Assembly: GCA_963701675.1 (NCBI GenBank)
Contig: OY969623.1
Coordinates: 496,001-560,000 of the forward strand
DNA: 64,000 bases
Reading direction: 5' to 3'
From: G963701675 sp963701675
Lineage (GTDB): Bacteria > Planctomycetota > Planctomycetia > Gemmatales > Gemmataceae
Part shown: in pieces, positions 1 to 9,297 of the stretch
Numbering within the stretch: position 1 is the first letter of the stretch
Layout of the letters: each line of letters opens with the position of its first letter
Made by a program: the position numbers and the translations under genes
The notes under the pieces: generated by a model
What the model saw: only the letters and a program-made list of their open reading frames with translations
What the model was told of the DNA's origin: nothing
Database searches by the model: none

Positions 1-1638
1 CTTTGTCGCAAGATCTAGAACGTCGACGACTTTGACTTCGCGACCGTCAAGCCCCGGATCAGGACGACGAATCATGTCGACAAGGAATTCCGCAACACCT
101 TCTGCCTCATTTCGTGCTTCAATCGCTTGTCGTTCAGACTCTTCCGCTGCTTCCCGCTGCTTCTCCACCTCCCACCGCGCTACCCGCTCCCCCTCCCACG
201 CCGCGTTCAGAAACACCGCCGCACCGGTCAACAGAACAACCGCCGCCACCAACACCGCCGCGGCACTCGTCGCCATCGTCCGATGCCGCCGCAACCACCG
301 CCGCGTCCGTTCACGCCAGGGTTCCCGATACGCCGACACCGGCTCGTCGGCGAGCCAGTGTTCCACGTCGACCGCCAGGCCGCGAGCCGTACGATAACGA
401 TCTTCAGGACGCAGCTTCATCGCCTTTAGACAGATGGCTTCCAGCGCCGGCGGTACCTCCTTGCGGACTTGGCGTGGCGGTGTTAGCGAGCCATTGTGCA
501 CCGCCTGAAGCACGTCATCCGAACCCGCGAAAGGAATCGTGCCGGTCAGCAAGTGATAAAGCGTGGCCCCGAGACTATACACGTCGGTGGTCGGACCGAG
601 TTGGTCGATTTTCCCCTCGGCCTGCTCGGGACTCATGTAGGCCGGTGTTCCCGCGGCGACACCCGCCTGCGAGGTAACTACCGCTTGTGCTGCGCTCGGC
701 CAAAATGCTTGGTCCTTGTTGCCTTCCTTCCTTGCTTCGGTGCCTACCGCCAGCCGCGCGCTGCCTACGGGCTTCGCCAAGCCCCAGTCGACGACCAATG
801 TCTCGCCGTATCCGCCCAACATTACGTTTGCAGGCTTTAAGTCCCGATGGAGAACGCCGCGGCTATGGGCATAGGCGACGGCGTTGCAGATATCGAGAAA
901 CCGCCGGAGGAGTTGCTGAAAGGCCACTCGGCGCTCGCCTGGATCGCCGCCGGAATTCTCCGGCTTGTAGAAGTCATCGATGGCTTGTTTGAAATCGTAT
1001 CCTTGGATAAGTCGCATCGCATAGAAAGGGCGCCCGTCCTGGTGATTGTCGAGGCTGTAGACGGGGACGATGCCGGGATGCTCAAGTCCGCCGGTAATCT
1101 CCGCTTCGAGCATGAAGCGCCCGCGATAAGCCGGATTGGCCGCATTTTCGCCCTTGATCTCCTTCAAGGCAACTTCACGCTTCAACTGGCTGTCTTCCGC
1201 TACAAAGACTTCGCCCAGGCCACCTCCCGCGTGCCGCCGGATAATCCGGTAGCGAGATTTTTCCGTGTTGCCGTCGGGTGTGCCCGCAGCGTGAGTTCGT
1301 TCTGCCGGATCCCGCTGGTCATGCGATTGGTCGGCAGGTTCAGCCAAAGCACGCGCCAACCAACCGTGGTCCAACTTTGGAAATCGGCTCTGGTATTCTG
1401 CCAGCGGTGGCTCTTCCCGACGTTCCCGCCGGTAATCGGCGTCCAGTAGGACCAACTGCGCCAGGGCTGCGCCGTATAACGGCTCCGCCGCATCTTCCAA
1501 ATAGTTGACAACGTCCGGCGGCAGTCCGGTTGTGCCGGCATTTTTCCATGCCGCCTCGAACCGGTTGCAGATGTCATTCACTTTCCGCCACACGGCGGCG
1601 GGCAACGCGGTTGTGCTTCCGATGGTTGTTCCACTCAT
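1..1638 (-). CDS. Ser/Thr protein kinase with one membrane helix (3' end outside window)
   Basis: Reading leftwards from ATG at 1638, the frame stays open to base 1 (546 codons), so the C-terminus is outside the window. A glycine-rich loop (GGGLGEVFVAED) lies near residue 138, the catalytic HRDLKPANV near residue 261 and a metal-binding motif written DWG instead of DFG near residue 283, a variant common in planctomycete kinases. SPEQA follows. A hydrophobic segment near residues 455-480 is one membrane helix, so the kinase faces the cytoplasm and the C-terminal part, starting like a TPR linker (GREVKVVDVLDLATK), probably lies on the other side. The ATG overlaps the stop of the upstream sigma factor (ATGA), which implies translational coupling. 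Substrate unknown. Confidence 0.93.
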   Translation of the reverse strand, partial: MSGTTIGSTTALPAAVWRKVNDICNRFEAAWKNAGTTGLPPDVVNYLEDAAEPLYGAALAQLVLLDADYRRERREEPPLAEYQSRFPKLDHGWLARALAEPADQSHDQRDPAERTHAAGTPDGNTEKSRYRIIRRHAGGGLGEVFVAEDSQLKREVALKEIKGENAANPAYRGRFMLEAEITGGLEHPGIVPVYSLDNHQDGRPFYAMRLIQGYDFKQAIDDFYKPENSGGDPGERRVAFQQLLRRFLDICNAVAYAHSRGVLHRDLKPANVMLGGYGETLVVDWGLAKPVGSARLAVGTEARKEGNKDQAFWPSAAQAVVTSQAGVAAGTPAYMSPEQAEGKIDQLGPTTDVYSLGATLYHLLTGTIPFAGSDDVLQAVHNGSLTPPRQVRKEVPPALEAICLKAMKLRPEDRYRTARGLAVDVEHWLADEPVSAYREPWRERTRRWLRRHRTMATSAAAVLVAAVVLLTGAAVFLNAAWEGERVARWEVEKQREAAEESERQAIEARNEAEGVAEFLVDMIRRPDPGLDGREVKVVDVLDLATK

Positions 1639-2246
1639 GGCGTTGGCTCCTCGATCCAAATGGCGCGGATAACTTTCAGCTGACGCCCTACAGAGCGCAA
1701 GGCGCAGCCGGCTTTCTTCCTGATTTCTTCGTTTGAATATCCTTCCATTTTCCAGACCGCGATGCTTCGTAGCTCGGCATCGGCTAGTTTATCCAAGAGC
1801 CGCCGGCATTCGTCAGCGACCTCGGCGGCAAACGCCGGCGTTGGCTCGCCGTCAACGAACGCGTCCATGCCCGCAGGCGCATCGGAGCCATCCGACCCGA
1901 TAAACGCCGAGTCGCCGCGCACCTTCCCGCCACCTCGCTTCGGGCGCAATTCATCTCGGAGTTTGTGGAGGGCATTACGCTCGGTGAGCGTCACTAACAG
2001 GCGCCAGAGGTCGTCTCGGTCGTTCAGGTCGGGAAAACGGCCTTGTTCGGCACCGCGGCAAAAGCTGACGAAAGCGCTCAAGGCCACGTCTTCTTCGTCG
2101 AAGGCACGGCGGGGGAAGTGCTGTAGTTTCTTCCGGGCCAAACCGACCAGACGCCAGTAGTATCGTTCCCACAAGTGTTGGGCGGCCGTTCGGTCACCGG
2201 CTTGAAGCTGGTCTAACCATTTCGTAACTGATGTTTCCGGCCCCAT
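1635..2246 (-). CDS. ECF-type RNA polymerase sigma factor
   Basis: Small sigma-70 family factor of about 203 residues of the planctomycete ECF type. Region 2 is the stretch from SVTKWLDQLQAGD through DEEDVALSAFVSFCRG, and region 4 is the C-terminal helix-turn-helix around GYSNEEIRKKAGCALRSVGRQL. The frame is open upstream to 2303, but I prefer the internal Met at 2246 because family members begin with a short leader directly before the SVT-WL motif. The stop overlaps the start of the kinase gene by 4 bases, so the two are made from one transcript. In the known family such pairs act as signal-responsive regulators; the signal here is not visible. Confidence 0.9.
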   Translation of the reverse strand: MGPETSVTKWLDQLQAGDRTAAQHLWERYYWRLVGLARKKLQHFPRRAFDEEDVALSAFVSFCRGAEQGRFPDLNDRDDLWRLLVTLTERNALHKLRDELRPKRGGGKVRGDSAFIGSDGSDAPAGMDAFVDGEPTPAFAAEVADECRRLLDKLADAELRSIAVWKMEGYSNEEIRKKAGCALRSVGRQLKVIRAIWIEEPTP

Positions 2247-2303
2247 AGGGCACTCGTAGCAATGGCGGGGTCTATCGTCCGGCGTTGATATTGCCGGATG
2301 CAA

Positions 2304-3045
2304 AACATGAATTGCGCGGCTTCACGCCGTTCTCCGGAGATTATGGACGATCGATACCCTGCGGGATTGTAACGCGCATGGTGAATAGTACAACGTGTGA
2401 ATTAATCCGGATCGCCCAATCTGTTGTCGACACACTCTAGCGTTTCTGCGGTGTTGCGAGTTCATCGCGGGAGCCGGTAACGGAACTCGATGCGCTGGCG
2501 ACCCAATCAGTCAATTCCCCGATTTTGCAGAGCGGCACGACGACATGACCATCGCTGTTTCGTGAACCGATCCTGAAAATCAGGTCGGGCAACAAGAAGC
2601 GGGATTCGAACGGAGATACTTCATCGAGGGCAAGACACCTTCAAAATGCAGCGGTAGCAAAACACCCGGAATTCATGGCCGAGACGTCCGGCTAAAAGTG
2701 AAGTTGCGACTACTCCCGCAGCGCGATCCTCGGTCTCGAGCAGGTAAGCTAGCTCTAGCAGTAAAAACACTTTGCCCCACTCTTGTTGTCCTTGCTTCCC
2801 GTAGATAAAACATCGCCCGTCAAGGGCGACACCTCGAATGGCAGGGCTTGCTCCCAGGATATCGGGTCGCCCAAAAGCGTCCGTCCCGACTCGTATGAAT
2901 GCGATTTGCCCGTTCTGCTGCCCAACTTTCCCTCCGACAGGACGCCTCGTCGGTTTTTCTCGACACCAATTGCTCGCTTCGAGGTTGGCGATCTCTCAAG
3001 GCGCACTGGCCCAAATCCCCGTGTTGACATCAGGTCATCCTTACC
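2304..3045. other. Intergenic stretch with possible gene remnants
   Basis: No convincing complete gene. On the minus strand an open frame without a start runs about 2640-2437 and reads like the C-terminus of a protein (contains LLPDLIFRIGSRN and ends in TPQKR). A second minus-strand frame, 3030-2755, contains GDPISWEQALPFEV and ends in AKCFYC. Both could be leftovers of genes lost around the IS630 insertion to the right; neither is recognised. Confidence 0.35.
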
Positions 3046-4281
3046 TAGTAGTCCGTCACTCAGGAAGTGACGGGTAAAGTTGGCGGAGTTTGATGCGGGC
3101 ATCGTGCGTGGTGAAGCGCCACTTGACTTCGACCATTCGCTCGTTGCGATCATTCTCCCACGGCCCGACCGCGCGACGCAGTTGTGGAATGCTTCCGATA
3201 CGCCGGTCGAGGCATTGGCGTGTCAATGCGCTTAGTTCGATCTCGGCCATGTTGAGCCAACTGCCGTGTTTGGGGGTGTAATGCCACTCCAGCTTGTTCG
3301 CAATCCGACGCGCTTGCTCGGCCGGAAATGTCTCATACAGACAGGCCGGCGTGTGCGTGTTGAGATTGTCGACCACCAGCACCACCCGCTCGGCGTCGGC
3401 ATGCAGTTCTTCGACCAGCCAGCGCAACACCTCCGCGAAGTCTTTGGCCGTGCGCCGCTCGGTTACTTGCACCGCCCGCCAACCCAACAACGGCTCGAAA
3501 ACCATGAACAGATTGGCCACCCCATGACGGCGGTATTCATAGTCATACCGCATCCGCCGCCCCGGCGCTGCACGCAGGGGTCGGCGTACCTCCTCCACGA
3601 GTTGCTTGGGCACTTCGTCCACACAAACCAACGGCCGCAACGGGTCGTACGGCCGGTGATATACGTCGAGGACATCCTCCATGCGGGCGACGAACTCGGC
3701 CGACTGCGTCGGTGGGATGCACCATTGCTCCTTGAGGTGCGGTTTCAGGGCGTTTTTTTGAGGACGCGTCGCACGGTCTCGTACGAGATGTCGTCGACAA
3801 CCTCCAGTTCAACCAAACGGCCCGCCAGCAATTTCAAAGTCCAAGCAGCGCGTCCATCGGGAGGGGCCGAGCAAGCCAAGGCAATGAGTCGCGCCTCCGC
3901 CCGGCCATCCAACTTGCGTGGCCGACTCGGCTCGTCCTGCGGCTTGCGGTATAAGGCCGCTTCTAAGCCGCGCTCAACAAAGCGTTGTCGGACCCGCTCT
4001 ACCGTCCGCACCCCGACCTCCAGCGCATCCGCGATTTCCACATCCGTTAACGCTGGCCGGGCATCAGGCTGGTCTGCTTGCAGAAGTACCCTCGCCCGCG
4101 TCAGAGTTAAAGCCGACGTTTTTCCCCGTGACACCATGCGGGAGAGATGTTCACGTTCTTCATCAGTCAACGTTACCACGTACTTCTTGTTGGACACCAC
4201 GGACTCCTTTCCGATGGGTAGGAAAGGAGTTATTTCAGCTGACCGCACACTGCCCGTCAACTGGAACGTGATGGTCTACTA
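3046..4281 (-). mobile_element. IS630-family insertion sequence with TA target duplication
   Basis: The two ends are imperfect inverted repeats of about 30 bp: both read CTAGTAG-n-CC-n-TCAC, then 8 unrelated bases, then TGACGGG, left copy from 3045 rightwards, right copy from 4283 leftwards. A TA sits at each edge (3046-3047 and 4280-4281), as expected for the TA target of IS630/Tc1-mariner elements. The element contains one transposase split between two frames. It sits 57 bp upstream of the AAA+ ATPase gene and so may have replaced its native promoter or an upstream partner gene. Confidence 0.9.
3056..4200 (-). CDS. IS630 transposase made by -1 frameshift (two overlapping frames)
   Basis: Frame A starts at GTG 4200 (GGAG nearby) and ends at 3745; it carries the N-terminal helix-turn-helix (LTDVEIADALEVGVRTVERV). 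Frame B runs through to 3056 and carries the DDE catalytic domain: LVCVDE, VVDNLNTHT and MAEIELSALT supply the two Asp and the Glu. The frames join at a run of seven A on the coding strand (3759-3753): slipping back one base turns ...VLKK into NALKPHLKEQWCIPP, which is the expected continuation in this family. Programmed -1 slippage on A-runs is known for IS630 relatives, so the element may be active rather than broken. ATG 3682 is inside frame B and not the natural start. Confidence 0.88.
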
Positions 4282-4337
4282 GCCTACCGGTCGTTCACTT
4301 GCAGGACCCGTATACACTATGTAGCTGGAGCACTCTT

Positions 4338-7136
4338 ATGCCGATCAACAATGCCTTCCAAATCGCCATCACGGGGGATACCGGCTACGATTTGTACACA
4401 GAGTACGTAAAGGGCTATGTGTCAGATGACCGTCGGGTTTCCAAACCGGAAGCTGCATACGACCTGTACGTCCCCGCAGGGGCGGCCTTGACGCATCTGG
4501 TCTTCAACGCCGTGTTTACTCCTAAAGATCATGTCTCCATTGAGCATTTTGCTCCTGACTCGGATCCCAGGAGCGTTTCCGGTGGGAAGGTGTTTTCGAC
4601 GTTCACGAAGAGTCTAATTGAACTAGACGACTTCCCAGATAACCGTGGAGGGGAAAAGTCTATTCTGCGTGTCCGCCGCGTACGGCCTTTGCATGACAAG
4701 GATGAGTCAGCCGCGCCGGAGGTATTCTACAATCTCGTGCCAGCCTCTTCGGTCGAGGCTAAGCCGTATGCAGGTCGCGTCAAACTACTTGTGATACACG
4801 ACGGGGCCGGAAACTGGCGGTACTACCCGGATGAGAAAGGAAAGACGAAGCAAACCCCAAAAGTCATCGCCGCAATGGACCTGGTTGAGAAGGTACTGAA
4901 GTCACAGGGTAAATCGCGCCCCTGCATTCTGGTCAACCTTGATCATGATTTGCCGAACGTGAAATGTGACCCAAAGGGGGATGTATCTTTTGATGCCTCA
5001 AGGTTCTGGACCACCCTGGCAGACCATGCGGACAAGGTGTGCGTAATATGCTCGGTAGACTTGCTGCGTCGCGAGGGGGCGGCAATTAGTCGTCGGCTCT
5101 CGTGGGAGCAAACCATTGAAGACTTAATTGCGGATCTTTATTTATTCAACAAGCTTAAGGCGATTGCGAGCTTCAGGCATCTAATCATTCGGATGGGCAC
5201 GGTCGCTGCTCTACACATCACGACTGAAACTAATTTGCGGCGAACCGCGGATTTTGTGTTTGCGCCGCTGGCACGAATCGGCATTTACCGCGACAAGAAT
5301 GAAGACGGCGATCTCATTGGGCACAATGTTTTTCTTGCGGCTGCAGTCGCAAGGATGCTGGCCAAGCGCCCTTCGCCTGATCAACTTAGGGAAGAATTTT
5401 CGGAGGCTCTCAAGAGAGGATTGCTGGCCGGCATGCGTGCCTTCGACACTGGCTTTACGCGTTGGAAGACAAGTGTCGCGGGAGCTGATGCGGGTACAAT
5501 GGGGACGCGAGACGAGGAACGAACGAGCACGGAATTTATCAGGACTTTACTTGATCCTGGCATCAAGAAGTCCGCTCTCAAAGTCCTAAGAAAAGGTTAC
5601 GACCCAAAGGATATTCATCACGATCAGATCCTGGGTGTTATCGAGGTTAACGAGAAGGTTTTTGCCAATCCCCCAGGTCGATGGACTCCAACTGGGACGA
5701 AATGGGAAATACTCAAATCGACGATAGAAGAATTCGGCAAAGCGCGGCACGCCGGTCCAGCGCTTCCGGCCGATGCGTGGCGAATCAATGTGGGCCTGGC
5801 TATCGTTCTCTTTGGGCCGAGCGCGGTCCTCAATAGACACTTGGAAACGGATGACGATGTGCAGGCGCTTTTGAACCGCCCCGTGCCTGCCACCTGGCCC
5901 AAGGAAATACCCGACTACATAACACTTCCGTTGGGCCAGAAGCCTTCACTGGGAACCGCGCCGTTCCCAGTCGTGCAGTCGGTGCGAGGAACGAGTCTGC
6001 ACCCACTCTTCGTGCCGGTCATGACATTTGGCAAACTCACAGTCATTGAGCGGGAAGAAATTGAAAGCATTCGCAGCATACGCAACCTTTTCAAAAACTA
6101 CATCGAAGAGACTCGGAAAGCGGAATCCTCGCCTCCTCTTTGCGTGGCCGTGTTCGGCCCCCCGGGGTCGGGAAAGTCCTTCGCAGTCAAGCAGACTGCG
6201 GAAGATATCAACCGCACCCTAAGCGATGCAAAAAACAGTCTTGAAGCAGTTGAGTATAACGTAGCTCAATTCCGTTCGGTAGAAGAACTCGGCGACGCGA
6301 TCACAAGAGCGGGAGTGATCAATAATGAAGGGAAGACGCCATTAGTTTTTTTTGATGAATTTGATTGCGCCTTCGACGACCGCCCGCTGGGCTGGCTCAA
6401 ATACTTTCTTGCACCGATGCAAGACGGCATTTTCTACGGCGTAAGGCAGACGATCAAAATCGCTCGCGCTATTTTTGTTTTCGCCGGGGGCGTCTACCAG
6501 ACATTCGATGATTTCGATCCCTCGTCACGTCCTCTATCGATCACGGCGGCCAGTAAAGAAGGCGACGAAAAGACTCAACGAGACCAATTGTTTAAAGATC
6601 AGAAAGGACCTGACTTCGTCAGCCGCCTCCGGGGCCATATCAATATTATTCCGATCAACCGCGTCGATTCAGAGTTGAAACCCATCATTCGACGTGCCAT
6701 CATTCTTCGCGGTCTTCTTCATAAACGGAAACTGATCACGAGAATTGGAAACCATCAGGTTGCTGGAATTGACGAAGATGTGCTCTATGCGCTATTGACA
6801 GTGGATCGCTACCGGCATGGCGCGCGGTCCATGGAGGCAATTCTACACATGTGTGGCCCAATTGATGGCAAGATCGAAAAAGCCTCTCTCCCCTCATCGG
6901 CTCAGCTAAACATGCATATCGATGCAGAGGAATTCTTTACCCGGATATACCGTGCTCGCTTCCAGAGGACAGGCGCGCTGGTTGAAAAAGCCGCTGTCGC
7001 GGCAACGACGTCCAAAAAAAACCTGAATTCTAAATCAAGGAAGATCAAGGGACCTGGCACGCCAAAGCTGGCGCATAAAGCCGCGCGACGGGGCAGGTCG
7101 CCCAAACGATCGGCCGGAGCCGCCACGATATCTTAG
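4338..7136 (+). CDS. Large AAA+ family ATPase, unknown biological role
   Basis: A 932-residue protein from ATG 4338 (GGAG 9 bases upstream; an in-frame TTG at 4299 is less likely). The C-terminal part is a P-loop ATPase: Walker A FGPPGSGKS near residue 605 and Walker B PLVFFDEFD near residue 668, followed by a likely sensor (FVFAGG) and a Lys/Arg-rich tail. The first half has no motif I am sure of, but the order ILVNLDHDLP, ADKVCVICSVDLLRR and FRHLIIRMGTVAAL resembles the core of ribokinase-like folds, without the usual GAGD catalytic motif; this is only a by-eye impression. No membrane segment. IS630 lies directly upstream. Multi-domain ATPases of this kind next to mobile DNA often belong to defence or conflict systems, but nothing here proves it. 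Confidence 0.85.
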   Translation: MPINNAFQIAITGDTGYDLYTEYVKGYVSDDRRVSKPEAAYDLYVPAGAALTHLVFNAVFTPKDHVSIEHFAPDSDPRSVSGGKVFSTFTKSLIELDDFPDNRGGEKSILRVRRVRPLHDKDESAAPEVFYNLVPASSVEAKPYAGRVKLLVIHDGAGNWRYYPDEKGKTKQTPKVIAAMDLVEKVLKSQGKSRPCILVNLDHDLPNVKCDPKGDVSFDASRFWTTLADHADKVCVICSVDLLRREGAAISRRLSWEQTIEDLIADLYLFNKLKAIASFRHLIIRMGTVAALHITTETNLRRTADFVFAPLARIGIYRDKNEDGDLIGHNVFLAAAVARMLAKRPSPDQLREEFSEALKRGLLAGMRAFDTGFTRWKTSVAGADAGTMGTRDEERTSTEFIRTLLDPGIKKSALKVLRKGYDPKDIHHDQILGVIEVNEKVFANPPGRWTPTGTKWEILKSTIEEFGKARHAGPALPADAWRINVGLAIVLFGPSAVLNRHLETDDDVQALLNRPVPATWPKEIPDYITLPLGQKPSLGTAPFPVVQSVRGTSLHPLFVPVMTFGKLTVIEREEIESIRSIRNLFKNYIEETRKAESSPPLCVAVFGPPGSGKSFAVKQTAEDINRTLSDAKNSLEAVEYNVAQFRSVEELGDAITRAGVINNEGKTPLVFFDEFDCAFDDRPLGWLKYFLAPMQDGIFYGVRQTIKIARAIFVFAGGVYQTFDDFDPSSRPLSITAASKEGDEKTQRDQLFKDQKGPDFVSRLRGHINIIPINRVDSELKPIIRRAIILRGLLHKRKLITRIGNHQVAGIDEDVLYALLTVDRYRHGARSMEAILHMCGPIDGKIEKASLPSSAQLNMHIDAEEFFTRIYRARFQRTGALVEKAAVAATTSKKNLNSKSRKIKGPGTPKLAHKAARRGRSPKRSAGAATIS

Positions 7137-7510
7137 CGCGAATGACCTGTATCTCCAACTGTCATTCGGCCGCTTGAATAGAGCCGCAGAAATTCATCGG
7201 GCATGTCGTCTAACCTGCCTTCTTGCTGTACGTTCTGCATGCGTTCTTTGAAGAAGGCTTGGACGAATGGAGGAAGACCGTCCCAGTAACGCGTCGGGTG
7301 ATTCTTAATCAGCCATTCTTGTTTGTGCGTCGGCCACATCGAGGTGTAATTTCGAGTCAAGTCGGTTTCTCCATGCGCTGCTTCGTAATTGATTCGAAAA
7401 TCCTCCAGCTCTTCCCGTAGATCCCGCGTAGGCAGCCAGAAGAGTAGGCCGGCGAGAGTGGGCCGCTTTCTATCGCGTGCTTCGCGACCGGTGGGTAGGG
7501 GACCAGGCAT
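7133..7510 (-). CDS. Hypothetical protein, convergent with the AAA+ ATPase
   Basis: 125 residues starting at ATG 7510, which has an excellent AAGGAGG ribosome site 5 bases upstream; this is the main reason to believe the gene. Its stop TAA overlaps the stop of the AAA+ gene by 4 bases on the opposite strand. The protein is charged and soluble, rich in aromatic residues in the middle (YTSMWPTHKQEWL, TRYWDGLPPFVQAFF), with an Arg-rich start. I do not recognise a family. The tight convergent arrangement leaves open whether it is functionally linked to the ATPase. Confidence 0.65.
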   Translation of the reverse strand: MPGPLPTGREARDRKRPTLAGLLFWLPTRDLREELEDFRINYEAAHGETDLTRNYTSMWPTHKQEWLIKNHPTRYWDGLPPFVQAFFKERMQNVQQEGRLDDMPDEFLRLYSSGRMTVGDTGHSR

Positions 7511-7862
7511 CCATGCCTCCTTCGTGAAATGACAATATTGGAGAGACTCTAGCCTATGGCTTTTTACCGATCAAGGGGGTTTCGAGTTCCTATAGTGTCC
7601 CCAGATTCCCTTATGTGGAAACCACGAAAAAACCACGCGTTGCTCCCCATTTGCGCTTGTTCATCCCAACCCTCTAAAGTAGCCACGCTTTCTGTGGCTT
7701 TGCGAGGCATAAATGCTCCGTGAACCGCAGAAATCCTCACTTTTTCGCCTATCAACCAGCGGAAACCCGCGCCCAGCCTATTGCGCAGCGATATCAAAGT
7801 ATGTTAATATCTGCCTTAATAGGGGTTAATCATTTCCCCTAGCTCGCGTCAAGGAGGACACC
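7511..7862. other. Intergenic region upstream of the small-gene/helicase block
   Basis: AT-richer than its surroundings. Minus-strand frame 7797-7564 has no ribosome site and no recognisable motif. Just before the gene at 7863 there is a short hairpin (AGGGG...CCCCT, about 7821-7840) and two TATATC-like stretches that could serve as a promoter, but I cannot assign one firmly. Confidence 0.4.
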
Positions 7863-8300
7863 ATGTCACGCAAACGCACCCCCAATGAACCCACCGAAAC
7901 ACCCAAAATAGAAACCAGCACCGCAGTCGCCGAACCGCCGGCAGCCGAAGCCCAGGCAGTAGGACAAAGCTTCGCCGAGCGTGTCGGAAAGAAGCGAACG
8001 GTAACCGCTCCCGATCCATTTCCCATCGCCACTGACATTCTCGCCGGCGTCCGGCTCTTCGAGAGTAAGGAGCATGGCGAGATGGCGATTGGGTTCAACG
8101 AAAAGCCAAGCCCCGCAGTGCTTGCCAAGATGCACGAGGCACACTGGAAATGGCAACCGGCGGACAAGGTATGGACACACCCCGTCACACCGGAATCGGG
8201 GATGAGCACCCGCATCGACGCCGAGAGGCTCTACCAGGAAGTCCGCCAGATCGTCCGGCAGGAAAAAGGCATCGAAGCCGGCCGAGGCGTGCCGTTCTAA
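7863..8300 (+). CDS. Hypothetical protein of the plasmid/ICE-like block
   Basis: 145 residues, ATG preceded by a perfect AAGGAGG. The N-terminal third is Pro/Thr/Ala/Glu-rich and probably disordered. The C-terminal half (GVRLFESKEHGEMAIGF ... PADKVWTHP) resembles a small domain often seen next to large DNA methylase/helicase genes on plasmids and integrative elements, where a residue pattern ending in a W-containing turn recurs; that comparison is from memory of the pattern. It is the first gene of a same-strand run leading to the giant methylase/helicase at 9298. Function unknown. Confidence 0.75.
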   Translation: MSRKRTPNEPTETPKIETSTAVAEPPAAEAQAVGQSFAERVGKKRTVTAPDPFPIATDILAGVRLFESKEHGEMAIGFNEKPSPAVLAKMHEAHWKWQPADKVWTHPVTPESGMSTRIDAERLYQEVRQIVRQEKGIEAGRGVPF

Positions 8301-8325
8301 TTAGCCGTCAAAGCCCGAGGCGACC

Positions 8326-8532
8326 ATGACCACTCCGCCCACCTACCATCTTCGAGAGCTTGGCCAGGAGGCTCAGATGATGTCCAGAAACTGTCGCAAT
8401 GAACGCATGGCGATGGTCACGCAATATGTTGCCTTGGGCTGCATGATCATCATGGCGGGCATCGCCGCCGGCCAGGTGCTCAAAGAGGCTTTCGGCCCTT
8501 CCGAAACGAAGGGCCGAGGCCGGGCACGGTAG
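8326..8532 (+). CDS. Small hypothetical protein with one membrane helix
   Basis: 68 residues, ATG 8326 with a GAGG element 6 bases upstream, 25 bases after the preceding gene. A hydrophobic stretch (VALGCMIIMAGIAAGQVL, about residues 34-51) predicts a single membrane helix, followed by a short basic tail. Same strand and spacing as its neighbours, so probably the same operon. No family recognised. Confidence 0.6.
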   Translation: MTTPPTYHLRELGQEAQMMSRNCRNERMAMVTQYVALGCMIIMAGIAAGQVLKEAFGPSETKGRGRAR

Positions 8533-8710
8533 CCTATGCCTTACCGCGGACATACCCGAGCAATGAAATGTGGAACCGCAACACGGGCGGAGGCGCTCCC
8601 TTGACCTATGCCCAGGAAACCCCCTTCAGGTGACCAGCCCACGCTGTTTCCACTCGACGATTCCCCTGAAACGGAGAAATCGCTACACTCAACCACGAAC
8701 GGAGACACCC

Positions 8711-9028
8711 ATGCAATACAAAACGATCGTCCTCGAACTCCTGAAAGAACGGACGGTGTTGCACGAACAGCTACGCCTGACACGCCGGCTACTGCCGACG
8801 ATGGAGGCCTACGCGAAGGAGCTCAAAGCCAGCCACGAAACCTGGAAGCAGACGCTGCTCGCGGGCAAGCCCGGCAGCGATCCGAGCCAGATCGCGAGCG
8901 AAGCATTGGAGATGGCGCTGAAGGATCTCGTGAATCGTTTGCCCGCCGAGTCACATCCGAACGAGGACGACCCGCTTTCCCTCGACGCCGCAATGGGATC
9001 CATCCGCAATCGTACGTCGCGCGGCTGA
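8711..9028 (+). CDS. Small helical hypothetical protein upstream of methylase/helicase
   Basis: 105 residues from ATG 8711 (an open frame extends upstream to 8570 without a better start). The sequence begins MQYKTIVLELLKER and is almost wholly helical and charged (LHEQLRLTRRLL, YAKELKASHETW), with the look of a coiled coil. I recall similar short proteins directly upstream of giant SNF2-methylase genes in mobile DNA, which fits the position. An overlapping frame (8608 onwards) joins the downstream gene in frame but its translation here looks like a shadow. Confidence 0.65.
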   Translation: MQYKTIVLELLKERTVLHEQLRLTRRLLPTMEAYAKELKASHETWKQTLLAGKPGSDPSQIASEALEMALKDLVNRLPAESHPNEDDPLSLDAAMGSIRNRTSRG

Positions 9029-9140
9029 AAGCATCACGGCGCCAACCCACCCTCTTTGATTCTATCTCAGACGCTCCTCCTCCCCCCACGCCGCGCCCGC
9101 CTGGGGCCTTAGACGACGGCACGGTACTCAGCCCGCCGGG

Positions 9141-9199
9141 CCGTGCAAGCGGAAACTCGGTTCCCCCTGAAGGTCTCCCCCAACTTTCCGCTTGCACGG
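9141..9199. repeat. Perfect 15-bp inverted repeat in the leader of the helicase gene
   Basis: CCGTGCAAGCGGAAA (9141-9155) is repeated exactly in inverted orientation at 9185-9199, leaving a 29-base loop. It lies between the stop at 9028 and the helicase start at 9298. It could be a regulatory RNA hairpin, a protein-binding site or part of a transfer origin; no nic-like motif is recognised. Confidence 0.7.
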
Positions 9200-9297
9200 T
9201 CGCTACGCGAGCAAAGCCCCGGCTTGAGGCTGAGTCCTTGGCGTGCCGTAAGGCCCCGACAGTCGGGCCGGAAACGCCAGGAGAAGGAAGTGACGCC

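Noticed and set aside
2590..2640. TTCGAATCCCGC on the minus strand resembles a tRNA T-loop
   Set aside because: The bases beside it do not form the T stem and no anticodon or acceptor arm surrounds it.
8608..9297. In-frame upstream extension of the methylase/helicase gene
   Set aside because: It overlaps a better supported gene (8711-9028) and most of its translation is low-complexity Arg/Pro/Ala; ATG 9298 has its own strong ribosome site.
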